In this document: positions 8,831-22,204 of the stretch, in pieces
Layout: the number at the start of each line of letters is the position of its first letter
Position numbering within the stretch: the first letter of the stretch is position 1
NCBI GenBank assembly: GCA_951813855.1
Contig: OX638380.1
Span: 62,001-126,000 of the forward strand
DNA from: an uncultured Verrucomicrobiae bacterium
GTDB taxonomy: Bacteria; Verrucomicrobiota; Verrucomicrobiia; Limisphaerales; AAA164-E04
Reading direction: 5' to 3'
Length of the DNA stretch: 64,000 bases
The notes under the pieces: generated by a model
Told to the model about the DNA's origin: nothing
The model's input: only the letters and a program-made list of their open reading frames with translations
Databases searched by the model: none
Position numbers and translations under genes: made by a program

Positions 8831-11500
8831 TTACAGGACAGTCGTCTCATCGCTTTCGCTCGTCCCGTCCTGGCCCTCCGGTTGCGCCGCGTCCGCTGCT
8901 TCCGTTTCCAAAGATTCCGGATCTTCGGCGAGAATGGGAGCGATCGCTTGCAGACGATCGTTTTTGTTCAGGTTGATCAACGTGACTCCTTGAGTGTTGC
9001 GTCCGATCAAACGGATACCCGCCACCTGGATCCGGATCATCTGTCCGGCGGCGGTTATCAACATCAGTTCTTCGTCGTCCGCGACCGAATGAGCGCCGAT
9101 GACGCGACCGGTCTTATCGGTCGTTTTCATGGTGATGACTCCCTTGCCGCCGCGATTCCGCAAGGGATAATCTCCGAATACCGTGCGTTTGCCGATCCCG
9201 AGTTCGCCGACTGCCAGCAACGACTGATCGGACGCCACGACGGCCAACCCGACGACTTCGTCCCGTTTGGCCAAATTGATGCCCCGCACTCCGGTCGCGA
9301 CGCGGCCCATGGCCCGCACCCCTTCCTCCGAAAACCGAATACTCAGGCCCTCCCGGGAAATGAGCATTACCTGATCGTGCCCCGAAGTCAGTTTTACTCC
9401 GATCAAATTGTCGTCCGCCCGCAGATTGATCGCCCGCACGCCGTAGCGCCGGTGATTCGCGTATTTGGCCAAGGGAGTCTTCTTGACGATGCCTTTCCGA
9501 GTCGCGAAGAACAGATGCCCTTCCTGCTTCCAGGTGACGTTTTCCTTGGTGTCGGAATGCTTGACCGGAATCCGGATCAGCGAGGCGATCTTTTCGTCGG
9601 GCTGCATCTCCAGCAGCCGGGCGATATGCCGGCCCTTGGCGTCCCGGGGCATCGCCGGCACGGCGTGAACCCGATGGACGTAAACGCGGCCGGTGTCAGT
9701 GAAAAACATCAAATAATCGTGCGTATTGGCCGCGAACAAGTGTTCGATGAAATCATTGTCCTTGCCCTCGACCACCGAACGCGAACGCGTAGACATTCCG
9801 ATGACTCCCTTGCCCCCGCGTTTCTGGGCGCGGTATTCGGTCAGTTGGGTCCGTTTGATCAGTCCGTGATTCGTCAACGTGATGATGACCGGCTCGTTGG
9901 CGATCAGATCCTCCAACTCCATTTCCTCTTCGGCAGGGATCAAAGCGGTCTGGCGCGGCGTCGCGTACTTTTCCTTCACGGCGCAGAGTTCTTCCTTGAT
10001 GATGGCCAGCACTCGTTCCTCCCGATCGAGAATATCGCGCAGATCCTTGATCCGCTCCAGCAAGGCCGCGTATTCCTCTTTGACCTTACCAATTTCCAGG
10101 CCGGTCAACTGGTAGAGCCGCAATTCCAGAATAGCGGTGACCTGCTCCTGGCTCAGCGAATAGCGCCCTTCGGTCAACCGGGCCTGATCGCGAATCAGAA
10201 TGCCGATCTGCGTCACCTGTTCGGAAGAGAAATTGTAAGCCAGCAGCCGGCTGTTAGCCTCCTTGCGGTTGGCGGACGATCTGATAATAGCGATAAACTC
10301 TTCCAGATTGGCCAGCGCCACCAGGTAGCCTTCCAGGATTTCGGCTCGTCGCTCGGCCTTGGCCAATTCGAATCGAGTGCGGCGGATGACCACTTCGCGC
10401 CGATGTTCGATATAGCAATTGATGACCTCCTTCAGGCCGAGCGTCTTGGGCCGGCCGTGATCGATGGCCAGCATATTGACGCTGAAGGTCGTCTCCAACT
10501 GGGTGAACTTGTAAAGTTGATTGATGACGACCTTGATGATGGCGTCGCGCTTGAGTTCGATCACCAAGCGCGTCTTTTCGTCGGATTCGTTACGGATGCC
10601 GGAGATGCCGGTAATGGTCTTTGCGTTGACCAGATCGGCAATGCGTTGTTCCAGCACCGCCCGGTTGATGTTGAACGGGATTTCGGTGACGATCAGCCGT
10701 TGCTTGCCGGTCTCGGTATCCTCGATCTCGATGACGCCGCGGATCTTCAACCGCCCGCGCCCGGTTACGAAATACTCCCGGACGGCTTCCAAGCCGCATA
10801 CCTGGCAACCGGTCGGAAAATCCGGCCCCAGAATGTATTTCCTCAGTTCGTCTACCGTTATCTTCGGATCGTCGATCTGAGCGCAAACCCCGTCGATAAT
10901 TTCGCCCAGATTATGGGGCGCGATATTGGTCGCCATGCCCACGGCGATGCCGGTGCCGCCATTGACCAGCAGGTTGGGAAACGAAGCGGGAAAGACTACC
11001 GGTTCCTTGCGGGTTTCGTCGTAGTTAGGGACGAAGTCGACGGTATCCTTGTCCATGTCGTCCATCAGGATGGAACCCGGATACGTCATCCTCGCCTCGG
11101 TGTAACGCATGGACGCCGGAGGGTCGCCCTCGACGGAGCCGAAATTGCCCTGCCCTTCGACCAGCATGTCCCGCATGGCCCAAGGCTGGGCCATATGCAC
11201 CAACGTAGGGTAGATGGCCTGATCGCCGTGAGGGTGGTAATTACCCATGGTTTCTCCAACGATCTTCGCGCACTTCAGATGCTTCTTGGTCGGCCCGACC
11301 CCCAGTTCGTTCATCGCGTAGAGGATGCGGCGTTGGGAAGGCTTGAGCCCGTCCCGGACGTCGGGCAAGGCCCGGGACACGATCACGCTCATCGAATAAT
11401 CCAGAAAGGAATTCCGGATCTCGTCGGCGACGTTTACCTTGCGGATCGCTTGATCGGGATTCGGCTGATCGCCGGAAGGAGTCGAGGGGTTATCGGCCAT
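8831..11500 (-). CDS. gyrA: DNA gyrase subunit A
   Basis: The 889-aa GyrA has the breakage-reunion domain with catalytic Tyr133 ([10 protein letters not shown]) and the C-terminal beta-pinwheel with a GyrA box, QKRGGKG, which marks gyrase rather than topoisomerase IV. It introduces negative supercoils together with GyrB, encoded 53 bp upstream on the same strand. In the quinolone-determining region the sequence [10 protein letters not shown] (89-98) has Gln94 and Pro98 where E. coli has Ser83 and Asp87, the two residues that anchor the drug's water-metal bridge. The C-terminus is acidic. A 2.7-kb open frame on the opposite strand is a codon shadow. Confidence 0.97.
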   Translation of the reverse strand: MADNPSTPSGDQPNPDQAIRKVNVADEIRNSFLDYSMSVIVSRALPDVRDGLKPSQRRILYAMNELGVGPTKKHLKCAKIVGETMGNYHPHGDQAIYPTLVHMAQPWAMRDMLVEGQGNFGSVEGDPPASMRYTEARMTYPGSILMDDMDKDTVDFVPNYDETRKEPVVFPASFPNLLVNGGTGIAVGMATNIAPHNLGEIIDGVCAQIDDPKITVDELRKYILGPDFPTGCQVCGLEAVREYFVTGRGRLKIRGVIEIEDTETGKQRLIVTEIPFNINRAVLEQRIADLVNAKTITGISGIRNESDEKTRLVIELKRDAIIKVVINQLYKFTQLETTFSVNMLAIDHGRPKTLGLKEVINCYIEHRREVVIRRTRFELAKAERRAEILEGYLVALANLEEFIAIIRSSANRKEANSRLLAYNFSSEQVTQIGILIRDQARLTEGRYSLSQEQVTAILELRLYQLTGLEIGKVKEEYAALLERIKDLRDILDREERVLAIIKEELCAVKEKYATPRQTALIPAEEEMELEDLIANEPVIITLTNHGLIKRTQLTEYRAQKRGGKGVIGMSTRSRSVVEGKDNDFIEHLFAANTHDYLMFFTDTGRVYVHRVHAVPAMPRDAKGRHIARLLEMQPDEKIASLIRIPVKHSDTKENVTWKQEGHLFFATRKGIVKKTPLAKYANHRRYGVRAINLRADDNLIGVKLTSGHDQVMLISREGLSIRFSEEGVRAMGRVATGVRGINLAKRDEVVGLAVVASDQSLLAVGELGIGKRTVFGDYPLRNRGGKGVITMKTTDKTGRVIGAHSVADDEELMLITAAGQMIRIQVAGIRLIGRNTQGVTLINLNKNDRLQAIAPILAEDPESLETEAADAAQPEGQDGTSESDETTVL

Positions 11501-11553
11501 GATTCAGAACAGGCAGACGCGGATGCAATTGACTGGAATGGGTCATTCCGACT

Positions 11554-14797
<3,244 letters not shown>

Positions 14798-16312
14798 ATG
14801 TGGATACCTAAATGGCAACGGGACCAAGAAGCTGGATTCGAGTCCCCGATTCCGACGCAACCGGTTTCTAACGAGGAGTTCGTTCCTCGCCCGCAAAACC
14901 GGCAACAGCAGGAATGGGAATTCCGGATCAATGAATTAACCGACCAGAACGCTAAAAAACTCGGCATTTCGAAACGGGCGTTTCTGAAATCCTCGATGGG
15001 CATGGCCGCAGCCTTTTTCGCCAGCAATCAAGTCTACGGGCCCCATTGGGACGTCGCCGAGGCCGAGACCCTCGAACCGGCCGCCACCGAGGAAAAGTTT
15101 CCCAAGGGGGAATACTTCGTGTTCGACGTTCAGACCCACTTCACCGACGGCGTAGCCTTCGGCGTTCGCCGCTACGGCAACGCGATTCTCAGGGGCATGG
15201 GCATCAGCCTGGAAGAAAACCCGGACCAGTACAGTTTCCCCAATTTCGTCAAAGAGATCTTCTTCGACAGCGAAACCAGCCTGGTCGTGGTCTCGGGCAT
15301 TCCCGGACGGGAAATCGACAAGGACCAAGCGGGCAACATCCTAGAGGGCCGCGACCGCCGAGGCGGCATCCTGCCGAGCTGGCTCATGTCCAAGGCCAAG
15401 AAGCAACTCAACGGCATCGCCGGCGGAACCCGGGCGCTGTGCCAAGGCAATTGCGCCCCCAATCACTATTGGGACCGAGCGAAGAATCGACCCGATTTTC
15501 CCGCGCTGTACGATCAAATGGAACGGGAGGTCGAGCAGTATAAGATCGACTCGTGGAAATGGTATTGCCACACCGATCCCGGCCGCTCGGGCAACGGCTT
15601 TCGCATGGACGACGAAAAATTGACCTATCCGTTCTATCAGAAATCCGCCGAATTGGGCTTGAAGGTCATCAGCGTCCACAAGGGTTTCGCCTCCCAGTCC
15701 CGCACCCTGGGCCATTTCGCCCATCCCGGCGATCTGGAGAAAACCGCCTTGGACCATCCGGAATTCACCTTCATCTGCTACCATAGCGCCCTCAAACACG
15801 GGCCGAGCGAACCGGAGTTCAAGGAAGATAACTTTTTCGATCCCGAATCCGGCGATTTCCTGTGGCACGCCGACTTGATGAAAATCAAGCAACGCCATCC
15901 GGAAATGAACAACGTGTATTGCGAGATCGGCTCCTCGTTCGGGTTGACCGCGATCCTCCACCCTCAGATCTGCCAGCATTTGATCGGAAGAAACATCCAG
16001 ACCTTCGGCGCCGATCACGTCATCTGGGGCACCGACTGTCTGTGGTGGGGTTCGCCTCAATGGGTCATCGACGCGATGAAACGATTCCAGATCAGCGACG
16101 AACTCTGCGAGAAATTCGGTTACGCGAAAGTTACTAAGGAAGACAAGGCCAAGATCTTCGGACTCAACGCCGCCAAGATCTACGGCCTCGACGCCGAGCA
16201 GGAGATCAAGAAATTCCCTGACGATACCCTGTCCCAGCTCAAAACCGCCTATTTTCAACAGGGCGGAGAACGCGACAACGCCGCCTACGGCTGGGTCCGG
16301 TCCCAAGCGTGA
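14798..16312 (+). CDS. Exported amidohydrolase-2 family metal-dependent hydrolase
   Basis: This 504-aa protein carries an unusual leader: about 55 polar residues, then a Tat-like SKRAFLKSSMGMAAAFFAS signal (Lys-Arg in place of Arg-Arg) ending near VYG. The mature part is a TIM-barrel amidohydrolase. DVQTHF supplies the first metal ligand, ISVHKG and ICYHSA give His ligands on later strands, and WGTDCLWWG supplies the terminal Asp. KIFGLNAAKIYGLD is the typical C-terminal end. It probably acts outside the cytoplasm on an unknown cyclic or amide substrate. It is the first gene of a four-gene operon; the cytochrome gene starts in the GTGA overlap with its stop. Family confidence is high; the substrate is not inferable. 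Confidence 0.85.
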   Translation: MWIPKWQRDQEAGFESPIPTQPVSNEEFVPRPQNRQQQEWEFRINELTDQNAKKLGISKRAFLKSSMGMAAAFFASNQVYGPHWDVAEAETLEPAATEEKFPKGEYFVFDVQTHFTDGVAFGVRRYGNAILRGMGISLEENPDQYSFPNFVKEIFFDSETSLVVVSGIPGREIDKDQAGNILEGRDRRGGILPSWLMSKAKKQLNGIAGGTRALCQGNCAPNHYWDRAKNRPDFPALYDQMEREVEQYKIDSWKWYCHTDPGRSGNGFRMDDEKLTYPFYQKSAELGLKVISVHKGFASQSRTLGHFAHPGDLEKTALDHPEFTFICYHSALKHGPSEPEFKEDNFFDPESGDFLWHADLMKIKQRHPEMNNVYCEIGSSFGLTAILHPQICQHLIGRNIQTFGADHVIWGTDCLWWGSPQWVIDAMKRFQISDELCEKFGYAKVTKEDKAKIFGLNAAKIYGLDAEQEIKKFPDDTLSQLKTAYFQQGGERDNAAYGWVRSQA

Positions 16313-17355
16313 ATTGCGGATTGCTCCCGGCCCGACCCAACCGCCGCTTGCGAAACCTCGCCGTGTCTGGATCGTCTTTCGGCTCGCGGATCGCCTGGTT
16401 CCTGTCGCTGACCGCTTTCGGGGGGTTCGGCTTGCCGGGCCAGTCCGAGGAACCGGGCCGCCCGGAAGCGAAGCCCAGTCACGTGGGTCGGCCGTTGCCG
16501 GACTACGTCACCGGGGACGAGTGCCTCTTTTGCCACCGGCAAGACATCGGCCCCGGGTGGCGAGTCAACGAACATCAGACTACGCTCCGCCCCATCGAAT
16601 CGGATGAGAACGTCGCGGCGGGATTGCGACGGCATCCCGAACTGGGCCGCCTGGCCCGGCACGTGGATTTTATTCTGGGCGATCGTTCCCGCATTCGGTT
16701 GCTCAAGCGTTCGGAACGATACGGCCGCCTGGAAATGCTCTCGGCCCTGTTGCGGCCGGGGAACGATCCCGGGGCGCTGCTCGTGGACAATGAAACGCCC
16801 TTCATTTGGGACCGAGAGGTTTTCGGCCGGCAATGCGCCGGGTGCCATGCCACCGCGACCGATTCCCGCACCCAGGAGTTCGCGGCTACCGGCATCGATT
16901 GCTACGCCTGCCACGGGGTCGTCGATCTCCGGCACGCCAACGATTCCTCGTTGGTTCACTTGGCTAAAAAACGCCGCGATTCTCCCGAACTGATCGCCGC
17001 CACGTGCGGCCAATGCCACGTGCGAACGGGAAAATCCCGAACTTCCGGACTGTCCTACGCCAACAATCACGTGGTCGGCGACGACCTGTTCGCGGATTTC
17101 GCGGTCGACTTGTCGCCCGCCGCGCTCCAGGCCCAACCGCCGCGGGAAAGGCACATCCTCGCCAACCTCCGGGATATCCGCGACCGCAAAACCACCACGA
17201 CTTGCCTGACCTGCCATAACGTTCACCGGGGCGACGCCAAAAAACACCGCCGGGCGCCGTCATCGGAATTCTGTTTGATCTGCCATCAAACCGGCGAAGG
17301 ATCGCCATTGACTTACGATCGCCGCGTAAAACGCCATCCGCTCTGCGGTTACTGA
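16309..17355 (+). CDS. Multihaem c-type cytochrome (six CXXCH)
   Basis: This 348-aa exported cytochrome has six CXXCH haem-binding motifs in order: CLFCH, CAGCH, CYACH, CGQCH, CLTCH and CLICH. A hydrophobic segment (RIAWFLSLTAFGGFGLPG, residues about 27-44) is the probable signal. The GTG start at 16309 overlaps the amidohydrolase stop by four bases (GTGA), which argues for translational coupling. The haems should allow periplasmic electron transfer. The spacing is like that of cytochrome c554/NrfB-type doublet proteins, but no close family was recognised. Linkage to the amidohydrolase suggests the two act in one oxidation or detoxification process, which is inference. Confidence 0.85.
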   Translation: MNCGLLPARPNRRLRNLAVSGSSFGSRIAWFLSLTAFGGFGLPGQSEEPGRPEAKPSHVGRPLPDYVTGDECLFCHRQDIGPGWRVNEHQTTLRPIESDENVAAGLRRHPELGRLARHVDFILGDRSRIRLLKRSERYGRLEMLSALLRPGNDPGALLVDNETPFIWDREVFGRQCAGCHATATDSRTQEFAATGIDCYACHGVVDLRHANDSSLVHLAKKRRDSPELIAATCGQCHVRTGKSRTSGLSYANNHVVGDDLFADFAVDLSPAALQAQPPRERHILANLRDIRDRKTTTTCLTCHNVHRGDAKKHRRAPSSEFCLICHQTGEGSPLTYDRRVKRHPLCGY

Positions 17356-17364
17356 AACCAGACC

Positions 17365-17634
17365 ATGCCTGCCGCCGAAGAACCCAATTACGAGACCTTG
17401 CCCGACACGCTGAACATGGACGAAACGGACATCAGCGTCCGGGCCTATTTTTCCCGCATGTCCGACGACCGGCTCCGCGAATACCGTGCCGATTGGACGG
17501 ACGACCGGGTCATCGCCTGGGACGGAAATTTCCGCTCCGACGGCGCCTTGATGCTGGTGTGCTGCGAACGGGACGTCGAAATCGCGGAGTATCGCCAAAT
17601 CCTGGAAGAACACATCCGCTTGCGCCGGCTTTGA
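17365..17634 (+). CDS. Small acidic protein of unknown function (89 aa)
   Basis: The frame begins at ATG 17365, 9 bp after the cytochrome stop, and ends in a TTGA overlap with the psd start. The product is acidic and soluble, with MDETDISVRAYFSRM, then DDRLREYRADWTDDRV and a hydrophobic strand ALMLVCC near residue 63. It has no signal peptide. Coupling to both neighbours supports a real gene. I do not recognise the family. Confidence 0.65.
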   Translation: MPAAEEPNYETLPDTLNMDETDISVRAYFSRMSDDRLREYRADWTDDRVIAWDGNFRSDGALMLVCCERDVEIAEYRQILEEHIRLRRL

Positions 17635-18596
17635 ACCGCCCGACCGACGACCCGGCGATCACCGGCTCCCGCGAAGCGGCCCCGCCGCCCCGCTCCGGCG
17701 CCCGCCCCATCCGCTATTACCATCGCTACACCGCGGCGGTCGAAACCGAAGCCGTCTACGGCGAGGGCTTTCTCCGGTTCGCCTACGGCAACCCGCTGGG
17801 ACGCCTGTCCGTCTTTCTCTTCGCCCGGCGAGCCTGGTTTTCGGCCTGGTACGGCTGGCGCATGAACCGTCCGGCCAGCCGCGCCCGCATCCGTCCCTTC
17901 GTCGAACGCTACGGCTTGGACGCCGGTGAATTCGTCAAAGCGCTGGACGAGTTCGAGCATTTCAACGATTTCTTCGCCCGCGAACTCAAACCGGAGGCTC
18001 GCCCCATCCGGCCGGAAAGTTCCCACGCCGTCTTCCCCGCCGACGGCCGCCATCTGGGATTCCAGGATTTAGGGAACTACGACGCGATCTACGTCAAAGG
18101 CCAGCGGTTCGATTTACGGGCCCTGTTGCGCGACGACGCCTCGGCCGAGCGCTATCGCCGGGGGACGGCCGTGCTTTCCCGGCTTTGCCCGATCGATTAT
18201 CACCGGTTTCATTTCCCGGCCGCCGGGCGTCCCGAAGCGCCGCACGAAATCCCGGGACCCCTCTATTCCGTCAATCCGCTGGCCTTGCGGAAAAAAATCT
18301 CGTTTCTTTGGCGAAACAAGCGAACCGAGACTCGACTTGCCGCTCCGTCGTTCGGTACGATAACCCTGATCGAGTTCGGGGCGACCAACGTCGGCAGCAT
18401 CCGGCAACTCTTTCCGGTGGACGAATCCGTCGCCAAGGGACAGTTGAAGGGATGCTTCCGGTTCGGCGGTTCGGCCGTAATGACCTTGTTCGAACCCGGT
18501 CGCGTCGAACTGGCGGCCGACCTGAGGGAACAGACCGCTCGCGGCCGCGAGCTCTACGCCCGCATGGGAGACACGATGGGCGTGGCGCCCGCCTGA
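17631..18596 (+). CDS. psd: Phosphatidylserine decarboxylase proenzyme
   Basis: The roughly 321-aa proenzyme decarboxylates phosphatidylserine to phosphatidylethanolamine at the inner membrane. Visible family motifs are FNDFFARELKPEARPI, FPADGRH, IDYHRFHFPAAG, YSVNPLAL, FGATNVGSI and the processing site region FRFGGSAVMTLF. Autocleavage before the Ser there would create the pyruvoyl cofactor; the usual LGST is FGGS in this protein. The start is taken as TTG 17631 because it overlaps the upstream stop (TTGA) and no ATG or GTG lies before the conserved YYHRYT. The in-frame extension to 17493 runs through the upstream gene and is rejected. Last gene of the operon. Confidence 0.88.
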   Translation: MNRPTDDPAITGSREAAPPPRSGARPIRYYHRYTAAVETEAVYGEGFLRFAYGNPLGRLSVFLFARRAWFSAWYGWRMNRPASRARIRPFVERYGLDAGEFVKALDEFEHFNDFFARELKPEARPIRPESSHAVFPADGRHLGFQDLGNYDAIYVKGQRFDLRALLRDDASAERYRRGTAVLSRLCPIDYHRFHFPAAGRPEAPHEIPGPLYSVNPLALRKKISFLWRNKRTETRLAAPSFGTITLIEFGATNVGSIRQLFPVDESVAKGQLKGCFRFGGSAVMTLFEPGRVELAADLREQTARGRELYARMGDTMGVAPA

Positions 18597-18689
18597 AGCC
18601 CCGTCCGCCCTGAACGTTTGCCGGGCCGCCGAACGGCCCGCGGCGGATCGTTGTTCCCTGTCCGATAATCGTATAGCCTAAAATACAGC

Positions 18690-20555
18690 ATGCCGAAAGT
18701 GCGACTGCTAACCGAAAAAGTAGCCAACCAGATAGCCGCCGGAGAAGTCATCGAACGGCCCGCCAGCATCGTCAAGGAATTGGTGGAGAACGCCATCGAC
18801 GCTCAAGCCTCCCGCATCCGGGTGGAAGTGGAAGCGGGCGGACGCAACTTGATTCGCGTCGTCGACGACGGTTGCGGGATGAACCGGGACGACGCGCTAA
18901 TGGCGCTGGAACGGCACGCCACCAGCAAGATTCGGGACGCGACGGATCTCGACACGATCACCAGCATGGGGTTCCGGGGAGAAGCGTTGCCGAGCATCGC
19001 CAGCATCAGCCGGTTCAGCCTGACCACTCGGGAACGGGACAGCGAGGCTCCGGAAGGCACCCGGATCGTCGTCGCCGGCGGCAAGATCGTGAAGGTTCAG
19101 GACGCCGTGGGCGCGGCGGGCACCGGAATAGAAGTCCGCAACGTGTTTTTCAACCTTCCCGCCCGGCGCAAGTTTTTACGCACGGTGGAAACCGAACGGG
19201 CCCATATCCAGCAATACCTGCTTACGGTCGCGCTCGCCTATCCGCAGATCGCCTTCCGCTATCTTCACGACCACCGGGATATCTGGCATTTGCCGGCGCT
19301 GGAAGCCAACGGAAGTCCGCAACGGCGAACCGAATGCCTGACCCGGCGCTGGCGCTCGCTCAACGGCGAAACCGGCGAAATGCTCTCGTTGCAAACCGAA
19401 ACCTCCCTGGAATCGAACCGCGCCGCCGATCCGGAGGCGGACGCTTCCCGAACGATGCGGTTGTGGGGCTTGATCGGTTCGCCCGGCGTATCGCGATCGT
19501 CCCGCGCCGATCAGTATTTTTTCGTCAACGGCCGGCCGGTCGACAACGCCGGCCTGCACCGGGCGCTCGCCGAAGGCTACCATACCAGTTTGATGAAAGG
19601 CCGCTACCCGGTCGGCTGCCTCTTTTTGCAACTCGCCCCCCGCTTCGTCGACGTCAACGTCCATCCGGCCAAGCGGGAAATCAAGTTCCGGCACGAAGCC
19701 GACGTCAGAAAGTTGATCAGCGAAGCGGTCAGCGACCGCCTCCAACGACTGTCGCTCGGAAACGTCCCGGCTCCCGAACCGCCGCCTCCGGCGGCCGCGG
19801 AACCCGTCAGCCGGCAAGCGACCGCGGCCTGGCCCTCGCCGGCTCCGGCCCCGACGTTTCCGCCGGCGCCGCTTCCGGCGGCGCCGGCCGCTCCCTTGCC
19901 GCCGCCCCTGCCTGCGAAGCCCGCTCCGCTCCCCCGTTCCAGTCCCGCCGAGCGGCCGCCCGTGCCGCTGTTGCAAACCCCCTTGAAACTAATCGGAGTC
20001 GTGGCCCGGCTTTACGTCCTGTTCGAATCGCGGCGGGGCTTGGCCGTCATGGATCAACACGCGGCCCACGAACGCGTGCTCTTCGAACGAACCATGAAGC
20101 AACTCGAAACGGGCACGGTTCCTTCCCAACGCCTGTTGCTCCCGGAGGCGTTCGAATTGAATCCTCGCGACGCGCAATTTCTGAAGGATCGGCTGCCGAT
20201 CTTCTCGCGGCTCGGCATCGGCATCAGCGAATTCGGCTCGGCGTCGTTCCTCCTGGACGCCCTGCCCCCGTTCGTGAAGGTGACCGACGCCCGGCGGTTC
20301 GCGTTGGAGATCGTCGATGGCCTGCAACGATCCGGCGAAGGCGTCAACTCGCTCCGGCTGGGAGAACCGTTCATCGCCAAGAAGGTGTGCCGGCAGGCGG
20401 TCAAGGCGAACGACCCGCTCAATCCACAGGAAATCGAACGGTTGCTCCGGGATTTGCGGCGTTGCGACCGGCCCTATACTTGTCCGCACGGCCGTCCGAC
20501 CCTGATCGAACTGACCGCTCAGGAACTGGAACGGCGGTTCGGCCGCTCGCAGTGA
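18690..20555 (+). CDS. mutL: DNA mismatch repair protein MutL (endonuclease type)
   Basis: The 621-aa MutL has the N-terminal GHKL ATPase (ELVENAIDA with Glu30/Asn34, DDGCGM, GFRGEALPSIAS) and a transducer domain with DVNVHPAKREIKFR. A proline/alanine-rich linker follows (about residues 355-425). The C-terminal dimerisation domain has the endonuclease motif DQHAAHERVLFE, VCRQAVKAND and CPHGRPTLIEL. It is therefore the nicking type of MutL found in bacteria without MutH. The start ATG 18690 gives the canonical N-terminus. It is convergent with tig; their stops are only 4 bp apart and no terminator hairpin lies between them. Confidence 0.96.
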   Translation: MPKVRLLTEKVANQIAAGEVIERPASIVKELVENAIDAQASRIRVEVEAGGRNLIRVVDDGCGMNRDDALMALERHATSKIRDATDLDTITSMGFRGEALPSIASISRFSLTTRERDSEAPEGTRIVVAGGKIVKVQDAVGAAGTGIEVRNVFFNLPARRKFLRTVETERAHIQQYLLTVALAYPQIAFRYLHDHRDIWHLPALEANGSPQRRTECLTRRWRSLNGETGEMLSLQTETSLESNRAADPEADASRTMRLWGLIGSPGVSRSSRADQYFFVNGRPVDNAGLHRALAEGYHTSLMKGRYPVGCLFLQLAPRFVDVNVHPAKREIKFRHEADVRKLISEAVSDRLQRLSLGNVPAPEPPPPAAAEPVSRQATAAWPSPAPAPTFPPAPLPAAPAAPLPPPLPAKPAPLPRSSPAERPPVPLLQTPLKLIGVVARLYVLFESRRGLAVMDQHAAHERVLFERTMKQLETGTVPSQRLLLPEAFELNPRDAQFLKDRLPIFSRLGIGISEFGSASFLLDALPPFVKVTDARRFALEIVDGLQRSGEGVNSLRLGEPFIAKKVCRQAVKANDPLNPQEIERLLRDLRRCDRPYTCPHGRPTLIELTAQELERRFGRSQ

Positions 20556-20559
20556 ACCC

Positions 20560-21906
20560 TCAGGCGCCCGGCGGCGAGGCGGAAACGTCCGGGGACGGCT
20601 CGGGTTCCTTGACGGTCGCGTGCCGCACCAGCAGTTCCATCACGGACTCCTGGAGCAAATGATACTCGATTTCCCCCAGCGCTTGTTTCCGGCGTTCCGG
20701 CGATTCGATCTCCTTCTTGGATTGCCCGGCTGCGAGCAGCCGGGCCTCCTGTTCGCCCAGGATCCGCCCTAAATCGGCTTCCGACACTTTGATTTTTTCC
20801 GCGCGGGCGATGCTCTTGACGATCAGGGACCACTTGACTTCGTTCCGGGCGACCCGATGCGCCATCTGGTAGATTTCCTCTTTCTGCCGTTCGATTTCCG
20901 CTTCGGTGCTGCCGGACTCGCGAATTTTTTCCACGATGTGAAACACGTTTTCCTTGGTCTGCTGATCCACCAACGATTCCGGCAGTTCGCACGTCACGCC
21001 GGCGATCAACTCCTGCTGCAACCGTTTCCGGACGAATTCGGACGAATTCGCCCGCTGTTTGTCTGCGACAACACTCGCGAGATCCTGGCGCAGCAAGTCC
21101 ACGGTTTCGAATCCCATCCGCCGGGCGAACCGGTCGTCGACCTCCGGCAACCGCTCGATCATGACTTCCTTGACCGTCACTTCGTAGTCGCCGCTCTTGC
21201 CGGCTAACGGCTTCCGGGGATAATCGGCCGGGAATGCGACGCGGACGGTATGGAATTCGCCGGCACCGGCGCCGATCAGCTGTTCGGCGAAGGCCGGAAC
21301 GATATGTTCGCTGCCGATTTGCACCAAGACTTGTCTCGCCGAACCCAAGAGCTTTTCCTCCGGCACCAGTTCGGCGATCTCTTTGCCTTCGCAAGTGCCC
21401 CGGTAATCGAGATGCAAATAATCGTGCCGCGCCGCGGGCCGCTCGGCTTTTTCGAACCGGCGTTGCGATTTTCTCATGTTGAGCAGGGCCCGGTCGATTT
21501 CCTTCTCGCTGACGGACTGAGGCGTCAACTCGACCGTCAGGCCGCGATAGGGAGGCAGTTCGAACTCCGGCATCGTTTCGACCGTCAAGATAAAATTGAA
21601 CCGGTCGTCACGAGCGAACCGGATCTCCTCGTAATCCACGGTTCCCACCACCTCCAGGCGATTGGCAGTGACGGCTTCCTTGTAGGCGTCGTTGACCAAG
21701 GAGCTTTTCACCTTGTCTTCGATCGCTTCGCCCAAGGATTTGACGATCAGTTCCTTGGGCGCCTTCCCGACCCGGAATCCGGGGAGTTTCGCCTGCTTGC
21801 GATAGTTATCGGCAATCCGATCGATGCAATTCCGGATTTCTTCGGCAGCGTATTCTATCCCAATGAGTTTTTTGCAGGTTGCGAGGTTTTCGATCGAAAT
21901 CTTCAC
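20560..21906 (-). CDS. tig: Trigger factor
   Basis: The 448-aa ribosome-associated chaperone and peptidyl-prolyl isomerase contains the ribosome-docking signature GFRVGKAP (residues about 44-51) in the N-terminal domain. A divergent FKBP-type middle domain (about 150-245) and a long helical C-terminal chaperone domain follow. The extreme C-terminus is acidic and proline-rich. The order tig then clpP/clpX seen in many bacteria is not present; downstream is mutL, convergent. A sigma70-like promoter can be proposed upstream. Confidence 0.93.
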   Translation of the reverse strand: MKISIENLATCKKLIGIEYAAEEIRNCIDRIADNYRKQAKLPGFRVGKAPKELIVKSLGEAIEDKVKSSLVNDAYKEAVTANRLEVVGTVDYEEIRFARDDRFNFILTVETMPEFELPPYRGLTVELTPQSVSEKEIDRALLNMRKSQRRFEKAERPAARHDYLHLDYRGTCEGKEIAELVPEEKLLGSARQVLVQIGSEHIVPAFAEQLIGAGAGEFHTVRVAFPADYPRKPLAGKSGDYEVTVKEVMIERLPEVDDRFARRMGFETVDLLRQDLASVVADKQRANSSEFVRKRLQQELIAGVTCELPESLVDQQTKENVFHIVEKIRESGSTEAEIERQKEEIYQMAHRVARNEVKWSLIVKSIARAEKIKVSEADLGRILGEQEARLLAAGQSKKEIESPERRKQALGEIEYHLLQESVMELLVRHATVKEPEPSPDVSASPPGA

Positions 21907-21985
21907 TACGTCGGTACAATCGCAGAATTATCCGTTCCTTAGGGAAAAGGCCGCGCCGAACCGTTCGAACGCCGGCGAAAGGCGG

Positions 21986-22015
21986 TATCTAAAAGCTATT
22001 TTTCCGCAGCGTCAA
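21986..22015 (-). promoter_or_regulatory. Candidate sigma70-type promoter of tig
   Basis: On the minus strand TTGACG (22010-22015) and TAGATA (21986-21991) are separated by 18 bp, in the intergenic region between tig and the divergent CPBP protease gene. Transcription would begin about 75 bp upstream of the tig ATG. Assigned by consensus only. Confidence 0.4.
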
Positions 22016-22204
22016 GCCCTTCATGACGCCGTCGGCCGTTCCGGCGGCGAATCGCTTCCCCGGCAAGTTCCCGGCTGACAAGTCCCGAGCGGGCGGCTAG
22101 ACTCGCCTTCCTCGGGAGCTGGACCGGTCCGCGGCCGAGGCGTTCGGAACTTCGCCTCCCGGTCCCGCGAATCGGCGGACTCTCCCCGGCTGAAAACGAA
22201 ACTC

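Noticed and set aside
17493..17630. N-terminal extension of phosphatidylserine decarboxylase
   Set aside because: It lies inside the 89-aa gene in another frame and has no family homology. The TTG at 17631 coincides with the upstream stop.
20540..20575. Shared terminator between mutL and tig
   Set aside because: The stops are 4 bp apart and no hairpin with T-run is visible.
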